Assembly: GCA_013396915.1 (NCBI GenBank)
Contig: VWZL01000010.1
Location: 186,001 to 250,000, forward strand
From: Stercorarius parasiticus
Taxonomy: Eukaryota; Chordata; Aves; Charadriiformes; Stercorariidae
DNA length: 64,000 nucleotides
Direction: 5' to 3'
Each line of letters begins with the position of its first letter. Within the stretch, counting starts at the first letter, position 1. The notes under the pieces are model-generated. The model did no database searches, was not told the origin of the DNA, and saw only the letters and a list, made by a program, of their open reading frames with translations. Positions 36,120-47,290 of this stretch are shown one piece after another. The translations under genes and the position numbers were made by a program.

Positions 36120-36370
36120 GGTAATTTTTAATTATTCCCACAATTAAAAATAACTTGTTTACTCAGATTTACGCAGCGCTAATAAATATGCCTTGGAAAT
36201 TACTTAGCAAACCTTAGTTACTTAATAAAAACACCATATATAAAGCAAGTGCATTGCTTGGAAAATCAATTAATTCACATTTAATTACTGGAAATTGCTG
36301 TCAGTGACTGGCCATCGCTCCAATTTGCTCCCAGAATGGACAGGCTTGTTTACAACTCCAGATAAATCAT
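36120..36370. promoter_or_regulatory. Candidate conserved non-coding element with AT palindrome
   Basis: This AT-rich block is dense in TAAT/ATTA cores. It includes a perfect 10-bp inverted repeat (ATTTTTAATT at 36124-36133 and AATTAAAAAT at 36142-36151, spacer 8). Paired homeodomain sites are a plausible reading; no gene is present. Confidence 0.3.
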
Positions 36371-39300
36371 TTTGGGGAGGGCTGAGGGCTGGCGAGGCCA
36401 GCGGCACAGCTCCGCAGAGGTGTCGCCACGGGGACGGAGGTGTCGGGATGGCTCCCGTCCCAAGGAAAACGGGTGGCTGCTGGCCCTCGGGGGCAGGCTC
36501 GGGGGCTTGGGGTGGGTGACCAGGGCAGGACGGAGCTCTCGGAGGCTGGAAACAGCATCTGGGCGCTCCCAGCGCCTGCCAAAGCAAGGTGGGGGAGTTG
36601 CTGCTCCCGAACCATGGGAGGGCAAAGCGAGCGGAGCTGAGAAACAGCAGCCACGGCCGCAGCCAAAGCTGTGAGCAGCCGGTTGCAAATAATGAGAGAC
36701 AGCTGAGTTTTCCCTTCCCCCCGGGGGGGTTGCTTACAATACAGACAGCACCAGGCAGGGGAAGAGCTGCCAAGCAGCCGAGTGCAGGCTGCGCGCAGCG
36801 CTGGGACCCTTGCTGAGGCTGCAGAAGCATTTGGGGGATTTGCATGAATAATCTGGATACAGGGGGAAGCTGGCACGGCCTCGCCAGCGGTACCGCAGCG
36901 CTAGGAGGAGCGGCGTGGAGCTTCCGCTCGAGGCAGAGATGCCCAAGCACCTCCCAGCACCACAACGAAGGAGCCGTGCTCCCGGACAGCCTCCTGGACC
37001 GGGTCCACCGTCCCCCCGGGCCCCAGCTGGGTGACAGTGATGCCGTGGCACACGGGGACAGTGGCCACCGGGGCGGGTGGGACCGTGTCAGGCTCGAGTT
37101 GATCCGATTTATTTTTAGGACTCCATAACTAAATCAGGATGCGCTGCACTGACGTTTCTTTCGGTCTGTCAGAACAAATGCTCTGTTTCTTTATGTTTCT
37201 TATTTTAAAATCGAAAAAGGATTCGGAGCTGGATGTCCATTTTCAGCAGTTTCCAAACAAAACTCCCATCGCTCATTTTGATAGTCCCGTGAACGGTGTG
37301 AGACAAAAAGCTAAGATAGAAGCAGAATGCTTAATTCCAAAATTTTGTTTCTATAAAATCTCAAGAAAGTTTCATTTAGTGATAAAGTATGCTTTATGTT
37401 TCTTTTCTAATGGTATTTTAAAAACATCTCAGATCCTCCTGGGATAGTAAATCAGATTCTTATCTCCTTGTTGTAATGAACTCCTTGCCCAAGCCTGCCT
37501 TCCATGACCGTTATTGCAAAGGAAAGACGTAAACCTGCCTTGCCTTAGAGGAGAGACTTTGCAGGCTCAGTGCTGAGCCCCGCACTGGGGTGTGTTCGGC
37601 ACAGCCGGGATTTCGGCACGGGCAGCTGGTGCTGGGGCACAGCCCGTGTCCCGGGGGATGGGACACATCCCCCCGGCCGGGACGCCCCATCGCCAGCACC
37701 GCGGGAGCACATTTCTCTTGGCAAGGTTTCCATAAAAACAAAGCCGGAGAGTGAATATCTTGCATTACAATCTTCCACAGATTATATATAATTTTATGTA
37801 TAACTTTAAGGCAGAGGGGACTATTTGATTACCTAGCCTGGTCCCCCCATTAAATATTAAACGCGCGGTTCAACCAGACATGCTGGTTTGGAGCTTCCGT
37901 CCGGCTAGGGATGGTGTTTGATAAACTCAGAGTTTTGTTTTAAAATAACAAACCTTACACCCTGGAATTCCTGAGCTGCTGCTGCCAGGCTAATGAGCTG
38001 ACAAGCCCTGCTATTTATTTTTGCCTCCCTCCGAGCGCAGGGAGGCCGAGGCGTTGCTGTGCGAGGCGCTGGGTGCTCGCCAGGGAGGGCACCGGAGGAG
38101 GGGACAAGCTGGGAAAAGCGGGGCTCTGGCCAGCCGGAGCAGCCAGCAGCATCCCGGCGGGAGGATGGGGAGAGGGGACCCCATCCCCACGGATCGCAGA
38201 GGAGGGCGGGCAGAGGGCTCAGGGGCTCAGCTCCGGCTGAGGCAACAAACTCCCCTGGCACGAGCAGAAGCAGCCAGGTTTCGCAGGCATCTCTCTCTTC
38301 TTCCCTCTTCTCTTTTCCTTTTTCTTTTCCTAATCCTGCCTGTCCTGTTGCATCCACTGGGGCCTCCTATGAAAGTATGGATTTGTCTGGCTTTTGTGTT
38401 TAATCCCGAATCTGTCAAGGCGTGTTAAATTTGATGGCGCCTGAAAGGTCTAGTGTTAAGCAAATACGCGGTGACCAGAGCCTTTGATGGTGATCAGACG
38501 GGAGCCTAATCCTCAGGTAATGGCTTTTCCCGCAAGGCAGGAATGCCGCGGGGTGAGCAGGAGGAGCACAGCTGGGAGCGATGCGATGCCGTTCGCCTCC
38601 ATCCCGGCACCTCACACACCTTCCCGGGGAGGGATGTCTCGCAGCCAGCCCCAGTCACAAACGCTTTGCGAAGAGATGCTTAAAGCAACCAAAATCCGTT
38701 GGGGGTGAGGTGCTGCCCGCCAGCCACACACCCGGCGGCAAAAAGGCGTTAAAGGTTGCCCAGTGCCTCCCGCAGCCAGCCCTCTGCCTTGGCATCCCCA
38801 GCCTTCCCTGGGAACAGCTTCCCGCTGTCACCACGGGGGAATTCGGGTACTCTTTTTGGGTCTCCTTTGGTTTTGTGGGGGGTTCTCTGGAATATCCTCT
38901 TTCCTTTTTTTGCAGGATGCTGCAAACGGCAGGCAGGTCACCGCCGGCTTCATGAGGTCCCCGAGTTTTCATTAGCTGCTGAGTTTTACCGTCTGGGTTC
39001 AAATAGCCTCGAGTAGCCAGAGAGGGAGCGGAGCCCTTCGCGTTGCTGTGGGCCAGCCTGGCTCTCGGCAGGAGGCAGCGGGCTCGCGCTGGCAGCAGCC
39101 TGGTACTCCTGCTTCGCGTCCTTCTTGTCATCCCTGAGATTTACATCCGCTCCGGTTTCTTCGCTGGGAGCAGGTTCGCAAAGGGATGTGTGCTGTGGTA
39201 TTTCTTTCTGTTGTGGTTTGGGCCACAGCCAAAGGGGAGCTCTGTTGTTCCAGCAGCTTCTTTCTCCCCTTCTGAAAGGGGAAAAAAAAAATAAATAAAA

Positions 39301-39832
39301 ATCAGCAGAACATGATAGTGCCTGAGAGGACTCTGCAGCGAGTGAAAACACCTGCCAGGGGCAGCTCCTGCGCAGTGCGGGACAGAGGAGCAACCGCCAG
39401 ATCATACTGGCGTGCTCTCTGAATGCCCAGCTCCACCAGTTTTATCATCCCCAGCGAGACTGGGGGGGCCCTGCCTGGGACAAGTGACCCCAGCGGTGGC
39501 TCCGCATCCTGGGCGCGAGGAAGGCATCGGGACACGGGCAGGCAAGGCTCTGTTCTCATGGAAGCGATCCTTAATCCTTCTTTTGACTCTCCTTCCTTCC
39601 AGCCGTAGCCCGGAGGGCTGGGATGGTACTTTTAATTTAGTGAATATTACCGGTCAGGTAATTGAAATTCAATGTTAAATATTAAACCCAAAAGCAATGA
39701 GCCTTGAAGGAAATTGCAGTGCTCACCTAAGCTCCTACCTTGTTCCTGCCACCTGAGCAAGGACTCCCTCGCCCCAGGAAAAGCCCACCCCGGCTTGGTC
39801 TCCACTTCTGCTGTGCCAGGGCTCATTGATGC
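36371..39832. other. Intergenic, GC-rich with an AT-rich interval
   Basis: GC-rich sequence at 36370-37100 and 38020-39250 is separated by an AT-richer part at about 37100-37450 that is open for 102 codons on the plus strand but shows no recognisable protein family. No RNA gene or mobile element is recognised. Confidence 0.5.
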
Positions 39833-39854
39833 TTTTTTTTTTTTTTTTTTTTTT
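39833..39854. repeat. Poly-T run (22 bases)
   Basis: This homopolymer is followed by AAATAATC. It could be the tail of an old retroposed copy on the minus strand, but no parent sequence is recognised beside it. Confidence 0.85.
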
Positions 39855-40069
39855 AAATAATCTCTTTTTGCCCTTTTTCATAATGAAACTCACCCCTGGA
39901 AGCTTGTGCAGTGCAGGTACGGACAGATGATGCTGGTGTCTGACGGTGGATATGGCAACTTAAGGCAAAAGCAGGGACGGGGCTGGGGGGCGCTGGGGCC
40001 TCGCCCTCCCCCCGGCTGCTGAGAGCGTTCACAAATGGGAGCAGAAATGAAGATGTATCTTTCGCCATC

Positions 40070-40265
40070 TGCGGATAAACCAGGCTTTTTTTGTAAATTA
40101 AAGTAATTCATTGTGAACCTCCAGACAAATATGTGCTTGTGCATTGTTATTAATACTGTCTCTGTTTTTAATTTGCCTTTTTTTTTTTCCCTGCGGCTAA
40201 TTACCTGTCAGATAAAGAGTTATCTGCTATTTCATGTGCATTGAATAGCTGTTTAGGTAGCAAGC
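40070..40265. promoter_or_regulatory. Candidate regulatory block with palindromic GATA pair
   Basis: This is AT-rich unique sequence with several TAATT cores and, at 40209-40226, CAGATAA and TTATCTG separated by AGAG, a perfect palindrome of two GATA-factor motifs. There is no coding signal. Function is inferred from motif arrangement only. Confidence 0.35.
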
Positions 40266-41199
40266 GAAGGGGAGGGGAGACGGGGGCTGTTTTCAGACTG
40301 GTCGGGATGGAGTCGGGCACAGGGGTGAGGCAGGCAAGGAAGGGGAGAAGTTCCAGTTGAAGGCTGGAACCTGGGATGTCTCCGATGGCCCCACGCACGC
40401 ACCAGTATCTCAGCACAACCCAGACGTGGCCCTGAAGCCACCCGCTGTGGAGGTGCTGTCAGTGCTCGGCGACACGGGCTGATCCCCGGCCCCCCTTTCC
40501 GTAGCAGTGGCTACAAGAAGCCCAACGGCCCTGACGATGGCAGCGTGATTTGTGTGCTTTACAAGGAACGGTATTATCTTTAATAGTGGGGGACGTATCT
40601 CCCCAGCCATCAGTAATTTCTTGATTCAGGATAAAATTATTAATCTCCCAGGCGTTTTAATGTAGGGAACGTTGCAGGGAGAAGGGGAGGACAGCAGGCG
40701 AACGATAGATGCAGCAGAACTGGGTCCGGGATCACCGGACCTATCTCTCGGGCACATATTTGTGATGGATGAGACTCATATAGCACCCACCTTTAATGCC
40801 CTCGCGGTCCCTCGTGTGGATAAAACCTTGGGGACGGAGCGGGCAGAGCTAATTTTAACGCTTTGTAAGGACCTCGGCAGGGCCTTGCCTAAACAGCAGG
40901 GAAGGCAAACGGAGCTGGGAGCTGGCATCTCCGAAAAGCCAGGTTTGGCTGGGGGACTAGACGTGGAGAAGGTGGGAAGAGGTGCCCTGAGCCCCCCCGG
41001 GGCTTGCCAAGGCGATGGAGGAGGGTTGGGTTTGGGTCGCTGAGCCGCTGCCTGGCTGGAGAACCACCGGCCGCTCGTTGCTGACGTCTTCATAAGGGCG
41101 GTACTATTTTAAATGAGTTTTCTGGTTTCTTGCGGTAAACCTGCTTGCTCAGCTGCGCCTGGGCAAGGATTCGAAAGTGGCCTTTGTGTTTGTTTTCTC
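40266..41199. other. Intergenic, no gene recognised
   Basis: This is mixed to GC-rich sequence with overlapping, unrecognised open frames. I see nothing else. Confidence 0.5.
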
Positions 41200-41420
41200 T
41201 GTCATATTTGGGTGTACGCAGGGCTGATAAATGAATGAATAGCTGTTGCGAGATATAAGTGGGTGCGTGTTAGATGATTATAAGCACATTAGCGGAATGA
41301 ATTATGTATACGGTTATAAGAAATTATCGATCTGTTGGGTTCTAATCGTGCAATTACTGATCAAATGATCTATTTCTCATGCGTTAACCCTTTGCAACCT
41401 GCTACAAAAGGGAAATCGCG
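41200..41420. promoter_or_regulatory. Candidate conserved non-coding block
   Basis: This is AT-rich unique sequence (GATAAATGAATGAATAG, GTGCAATTACTGATCAAATG) without repeats or coding signal. It has the texture of a vertebrate conserved element, but that cannot be tested here. Confidence 0.22.
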
Positions 41421-42179
41421 TGGAAATCGCAACAAGTGGCAGTAAAAGGTTTTTATGGGCGTCGTGCTCGCTCTTTGGGTCTTGTGATAACCATGGTGGG
41501 AACCTGCAAATCCTGTGGGCACACGCATGCCAGCAGGTGAATAATTAGCGTCTATGAGGTAACAAATCCTCCTGACGTGTGAAATCGCCAGACCCGAACG
41601 CTGACTGGCCCTGGCCAATGCACCGCGCTGTGCCGAGCTCGCTCGAAGCGTGCTGAGGGAAACGGCTCCAGAGCCAGCCTCCGGGGACCCCACCAGCTTT
41701 GTGTTGCTTTCAGCAGAATAATGCCATTCCTCATATTTTATTAACCATAATAACCACCAGTCTCTAGCCGTTAATATATCCCCATCCAGATTTTTTTTTT
41801 TTTCCCTTGACTTTCCAACTATTGTACGGCGCTGACAGGGAAGACGTTTTAGCACAGTTTGGAGGCTGCCAGGCGGGGAATGGCGGGCAGGGGGTGCTCC
41901 CAGTGCCACGCTGCCCGCAGAAGGCTCCCAGCCCCAGCGCAGCCCTCGCACCCACCGCGGGTCACATTAAAAACTACGGGAACTGCCAGGGAGATTTACT
42001 CCCCATAAAAAATGTGTGACTGTTATGCCGAGTTGTTGCGTTTTTCTGTCTTTTGCTTTAATGGGTGATAAAACTGATTGACTTGCCGTCTGTAGACGAC
42101 TCCACAGAATATTAGTTGGGGTGGGATTGATTTTTTTTATTCCCCCCCCGCCCCCTGCTTTTTTTTTATGCAGCAGGTA
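41421..42179. other. Intergenic, no gene recognised
   Basis: This is mixed sequence with T-rich and C-rich runs near 41790-41803 and 42130-42170. No gene, RNA or mobile element is recognised. Confidence 0.5.
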
Positions 42180-42600
42180 CCTGACAAGTTGAAGTTAGGA
42201 ACTTTGAGTTAAATTATGAACCTTTTAGTTTTGCATTACGAGGAGTATCTGAAACCTGATTTGCTACATCAAACCACATTAGTTGTGTTATGTTATTTTC
42301 TAAAAACACATTTCGGAGAAATAACTCCAATCTGTGGTGCATTTTATAGAGCAAAATAATTGAATGGCGGCTGTTTGTAATTTTAGCAATCTCTTAACCT
42401 TAATCATATTTAATGGCTTTTCTCTTCAGGCTAACAGGAGGGAAAAAAAACATATTTCAGCTTCCATTATATAGCAGCACTACAGTAATGCACTCCCGGC
42501 TCTGGCAGGCACTGTAAATTCCTGCTTTCTGAATTGTTGGTTCAGGACAATCATTCAGCAGGGAATTACTTTCTCATCTATGAAATAAATGAGATGTTAA
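42180..42600. promoter_or_regulatory. Candidate conserved non-coding block
   Basis: This AT-rich interval of about 400 bp contains repeated TAAT, AATAAT and TTAATC motifs and ends in ATGAAATAAATGAGATG. It carries no coding signal. The call is compositional. Confidence 0.22.
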
Positions 42601-45600
42601 ACTAGTTTTCTGCTTCCTGCAGTAGGAACGTGGCGGCGTGCGGACCCGCGGAAGGCAAAAGCAAGCCCCCGGCCTGTCAATAGGGAGCGTGGAAAGGCAC
42701 CCGGGGTGCGGGATCAATGACGGATCCAGGCAAAGGAAATAAATCAGGTGAGATCCAAGCAGGCAGAGAGAGAGACGTGCTCGCAGACACGGTGTCGGTA
42801 AGCCAGGATGCTGCCCGGCTCCCGGGCGATGCTTCCCTTCCACGCGGGGGTGGCGGTTTCGGTCCTCCCGAGAGGAAGGTTTCCGAGGTCGGGGGTATTG
42901 CCCTCCGGAGCCCCCAGGCCCAGCCGGGCTCTGCCCAGCAGCTTTGCCTAAGGGAAATGAAAGTCGTTACTGAGGGAGCTGCTCTTTGCTGCTGGGCTCA
43001 GAAACCGGCGTGTCTTCAACAGGCTTTTGAAAACTTCCTGTCCTCTCCTGGCTTTTTGAGGCGGTATCCGTTGGAGCGACAAAGGGTTTCATTTTGGGGT
43101 TGTTTGTATGTTTTTCACACGGCCAGCTGAGTCAGAAACACTTCCGTGGTGTTACTAATTAAAATTTCAATTGCCTTGGTAATTGAAATATGTTTCATGG
43201 CTGAGTGTATGGAACTTCTCAGTAGCACGGGACTGTTGCCCGGTTGCTTGTAGACAGTTGCGCTTCAAAATACCGCAAGGAGCAGACGGCGCACGTGCGA
43301 GGGGTGAAGTTCCCAGGGTCTCTGAACCGGCTCCTGTTTGCACGGTGACCCATGGAAATGGCCGTGGCGTTACCTATAGATGCACTCAACTCTGATTCAT
43401 TTAGGTCGTGTGTGTGTCTGGACTGTGGGGATCCCGTTAAAGCGGGAGCGAGGGAACGGGACTATTTGGAACGTGAACCAGCTGAAGTCCCGTTTCTCCT
43501 TGGGCCACCGCTGCCTGGACAGACGCCTGGTAAAATCTCTGGCTGCATGAGGAGGGAAAAGGAATTAACTAAATAGCTGGTATGTGTGGGCCAGATCCCC
43601 CCGCCCTCTGCTTGCACCATCTATTACTTGTGTTCTGCAGGCGGTTCTGCTGAGAATTACGGTGCCGCCAGGAGGAATAAACAACCATTCTATCTCGGCA
43701 CAAGTAAGGCGGTTAATTTTTCCCTGTCGGAGCTCTGTTCCTCCGGAACTCTCTCCCATTGTACTCATGAAAAATATGTTAGTATAATTACGGATACGGG
43801 GCCAGGCAGCAAAGGCAAGGCACGATGGTGATTAACTCGGCGCATGTGGGAGAGGTCACCTTCCCTCACCCTGGCACTGAAGAAAAGCGCTCTTTTTTTC
43901 CTCTCCCCCCGACCCCCAACACATGCTGGAACTACATGAGTGACAGGGCAATATCCATGACAATATGCGGAGTTTTGTAGGAGATGGCAAACCTGCAAAG
44001 ACCGAAAGAAATTCCCCTGCATTTCTGGGTTCTCTCAGTTGGAATATTAATGCTGTTTTAACAGAGTCCTTTATATTCGGTTTCTCCAGATGGATTATTT
44101 TTTTTAAAGGGTGGCATTAAAAAGGAAGGCTCACCCCGGCGCTCCCCCTGGGTTCTGGCTCCCGTCAGAGCACGCTGCTGTGGAGGCCTTTGATATATCG
44201 TACGCAGAAATGGCTCCTGAAATCAATGCCCACCGTAGAGAAGCTGATGCACAGATCGGGCAGGAGACGGTGCCCCGTTAGGCTCTGACAGGCGCCTTGG
44301 AGACAGAGGTCGGGGTCGGGGTCCAGGAGGAGCAGCAGTTTGGGAGCGATGGAGATCGCCCCAGCCAGGTGTGCTTCAGGGTGTTCTGCTCCCCTAAGCC
44401 TGAGTGCACCGTGCACGGGAGGTTCAGCCTTAAACATACCCGAGCGACTTAGGTAAGGGCTAGTGAGAACTGAGTGGGGGGGAAAAAACGCCCTAAACTT
44501 CAGATTTTCTGTTCCTCCAAAGAGGCCGAAATTTTGGAAGCCGGCTCCTGTGTATGGAAATCTCCTCCTTCGAAGAAAACTCTTTCTTGCAAAGGAAAAA
44601 TCCTTTTGCAGTGCCCTGCATGCTGTGAATCAAGTCCTGGTTTGTTAAAAGGGGATGCAGGGAGACAGACGTGCACTGCGAAATGATTTTTTTAATATTT
44701 CCCCCCCTCCCCGCCTTCTTGTGCAGCACAGGGTAGAAGGGAGCCTGAGCTGGGCTCAGCTGCTGGGGGCAAGTCAAGTGTGATGGTCCCCGGCAAAGGA
44801 ACTTCCACCCCTTCACACTCAGCAGCATCTGAGGCTTTGCTGGAGGGAAACGATAATTGCCTTTTTATTCATTTCAATAGCATTATGAAACATTAAAATC
44901 GGGTTTTGTTGGTCACATGGGAGTGTCATCCATCAGTAACTCGGTGCGCGAGAGCGCACCGGAGAGTTTCTCCCTCTGCAGGCAGAAGGCATTATTAAAG
45001 CAACTAATCATTAAAAAAAATAGTACAAAGAACCTAGTTGTCTGGTGAGCCTAATGGCTTTATTTTCCCATTTTCCAGCATAATGAGAGCAGTCTGGGCT
45101 GCTTGAATCTGCCTCTCCGAGAGCCTAATTGTTTTTAAATGTCTTTGCTAACCACTTCACATAGAGCCCATAAATCTGGGTTTGGGTAACCGAGAGCCAG
45201 GCTTCTGAGCTCCCTTTTAGGATGACACAGTTGTGTGTTAATTAAAAACACGCTTAGGAAGATGTAATCCTTCAGTCTTTAAACGCGCGGCCGTTGGCTG
45301 TGCCGGAGCCGGGGCCGGGTGCTGGGTTTCTGTCGGTGGATGGTCCCTGCAGCAGCGACCGCCTGCGGGGGCTTGGCACGACAAATGCTCCTGAACACCA
45401 AGACGTTGCGTTCCTGGCCCTGACGTGTCTGCCCTTCCTTCGGAGAAGCCTTGGGAGATTCAGTGCTCGTGGCTTGTTTTCCCCCCGAGTCGTTCCATCA
45501 CGGTACGATGACAGAGAAGATGGTTTTATTTAATGGCGCCCTACGGCTCGACCACAAGTCTCCTCCGGCTCCTCGCTGTTCCCAGAAAGGCTCTTTCCTA

Positions 45601-46690
45601 GAAGGTAAGTTCTTCCAAGGTAAACAGCGCAGAAAACCTGAAGAGGGTGAGATGAAGGGTAAATATATTTGGAACAGTGGAATGACACAAAGTGAAACAA
45701 CAGAGGTAAATGGCGAGGGGGAGGTTCAGCCCGTCGCCTGATTATCTCTGGAAAACGCCAAAGTGTTTCTGTATGCTCCACCACTGAGGACTTTGTCCAC
45801 ATCAATTTCAAGTGATTTAAATACTTGCAGTCTCTAATGAGAGCTGGCTGGAAAACAAGGACGCTTTTCATGAAAATGTCAGCGTTTCTATAGAAAATCA
45901 GGAGTATTTTGATGTGGAAATACTGCTGTGGTTCTTCCCAGGAGCCGTTGAGCTCTCAGTCCTTATGCTGTACTTCTCTGGACCAGAGTGCAGTGGCAGA
46001 GCATCGTGGCATTTGCAAAGCCGAGGTGCCTCAGCTGCATCACCTGTGGCGCATCACCTGCGGCGCATCAGCCCATTCCCTGGGGATCAGGATAAAATGC
46101 CTTCTCCTGCTTTAATTTCCTTTCCCTCAGGCCTTCCCCACGGTGTCGCTCCAAGCACTGCTGCCTCTTCGTCGTGGCCTCTGCGTCCAGGTGAACGCTG
46201 TCATCGCGTGCCCGTCACCTTGCCAGGTAGGTAGGTGTGCTCCTCCTCCCCGCCGGCAACCTCTTCTTCGTCCTCGCTGTGCTGTGCAAGGCTCCTTCCC
46301 AACATCCCCACCTTTTTGGCGCTGTCACCTCTGGAAATGGGCACGTTCTGCCACTCCCAGTCCCTTAGCCCGAGGGACAGGCACGGCGGCCAGGCTGGGC
46401 ATGCCGATAGCAGCACTGTCCCAGGGGCAGCCTGGGACCGGCAGGGACAGCAGGAGCAGGCAGAGCCAGGAGCCGAGAGACTCTCTGAGGGACAAGGTGT
46501 AATAAGCCACGCTGGCTACAGGAACGGGTATTTGGGAAGATTTTGGGATACTTTGGTGAGTAGAAACAGTACTGACATAGAAAGAGAGCAACCAATTGCT
46601 TGGACTGCTCCCGGAACACTCCGCATCCCTTTAAAAACCACAGCCACATGCCTTAATTAAATGTAGCCTGTGCTTTCCCCCGCTAAATGA
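42601..46690. other. Intergenic, no gene recognised
   Basis: This is alternating GC-rich and AT-rich sequence. AT-rich parts at about 44830-45280 look unique and may hold regulatory sequence. No exon or RNA gene is recognised. Confidence 0.5.
46037..46072. repeat. Short 14-bp tandem repeat with E-boxes
   Basis: GCATCACCTGTGGC, then GCATCACCTGCGGC, then a partial GCATCAGC. Each full unit carries a CACCTG E-box. Confidence 0.7.
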
Positions 46691-47290
46691 AATGATGTCT
46701 CAAATGTGCTGTGACCTTGACCCTTGGGCTGCGTTTAACCTCAAGCAGCATGGAAACATCACATTTCTTTCGATCTACATGCTGGGCTTTCTCCTTCTCG
46801 GAAGGCAAAATATTAACTATGTCTGCTTTGACGCAATTTTGATTCAATTGGCCCTCTACCTGAACTGCGAGATGAAGCTAATGCAAAGGGATAGAAGACA
46901 GGCACGACTTCCAAACAGTTTTCTTTTGAGCAGCCCATTACACATTAACCTGCAAGATGGTATGTTTTAAGAGAGCCTTGTTCGTCACCTCTGAAAAGTC
47001 AAATTAACATAATTTCTGGAAAAGAACAATGGGGATAGAAAGTGTTAGTCATTGTTGATTGAACAGGTAAGTTTCAGTGGCGTGATCTGCTGAATATTCA
47101 TACTATATTGTTTTTGACATTTAAGAACTCAATTATCAGTTGACTAATCAGTCTTTTACAGTATGTTATTTTTGTGATGGAAGATGAAGCACTGGTAAGC
47201 CTCAAGGGGAATACTATTCAGATAGATTTTTTTGATTTTGTTTTTTTCTTTAAGGCAGGGTTTTTCTTTATTAAATGAATTAATTTAGCA
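46691..47290. promoter_or_regulatory. Candidate conserved non-coding block
   Basis: This AT-rich block includes an octamer-like ATGCAAAG near 46880 and a cluster of TTAATAT, CAATTATCAG and GACTAATCAG motifs at 47080-47180. An open frame of 92 codons at 46692-46970 matches no family I know. It is probably regulatory if functional. Confidence 0.22.

Noticed and set aside
36285..36965. 226-codon minus-strand open frame
   Set aside because: It overlaps several plus-strand open frames in GC-rich sequence, reads as low-complexity Pro/Ala/Ser/Leu, and no domain is recognised.
37139..37447. 102-codon plus-strand open frame in AT-rich sequence
   Set aside because: No recognisable domain or splice context; it is more likely a chance opening within possible regulatory sequence.
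38985..39015. Possible tRNA T-arm (GGGTTCAAATAGCC)
   Set aside because: There is no matching A box, acceptor stem or anticodon arm at tRNA spacing.
45830..45905. Possible old L3/CR1-like repeat (GAGCTGGCTGGAAAAC, TTTTCATGAAAATGTC)
   Set aside because: The resemblance is only thematic and too short and degenerate to support a call.
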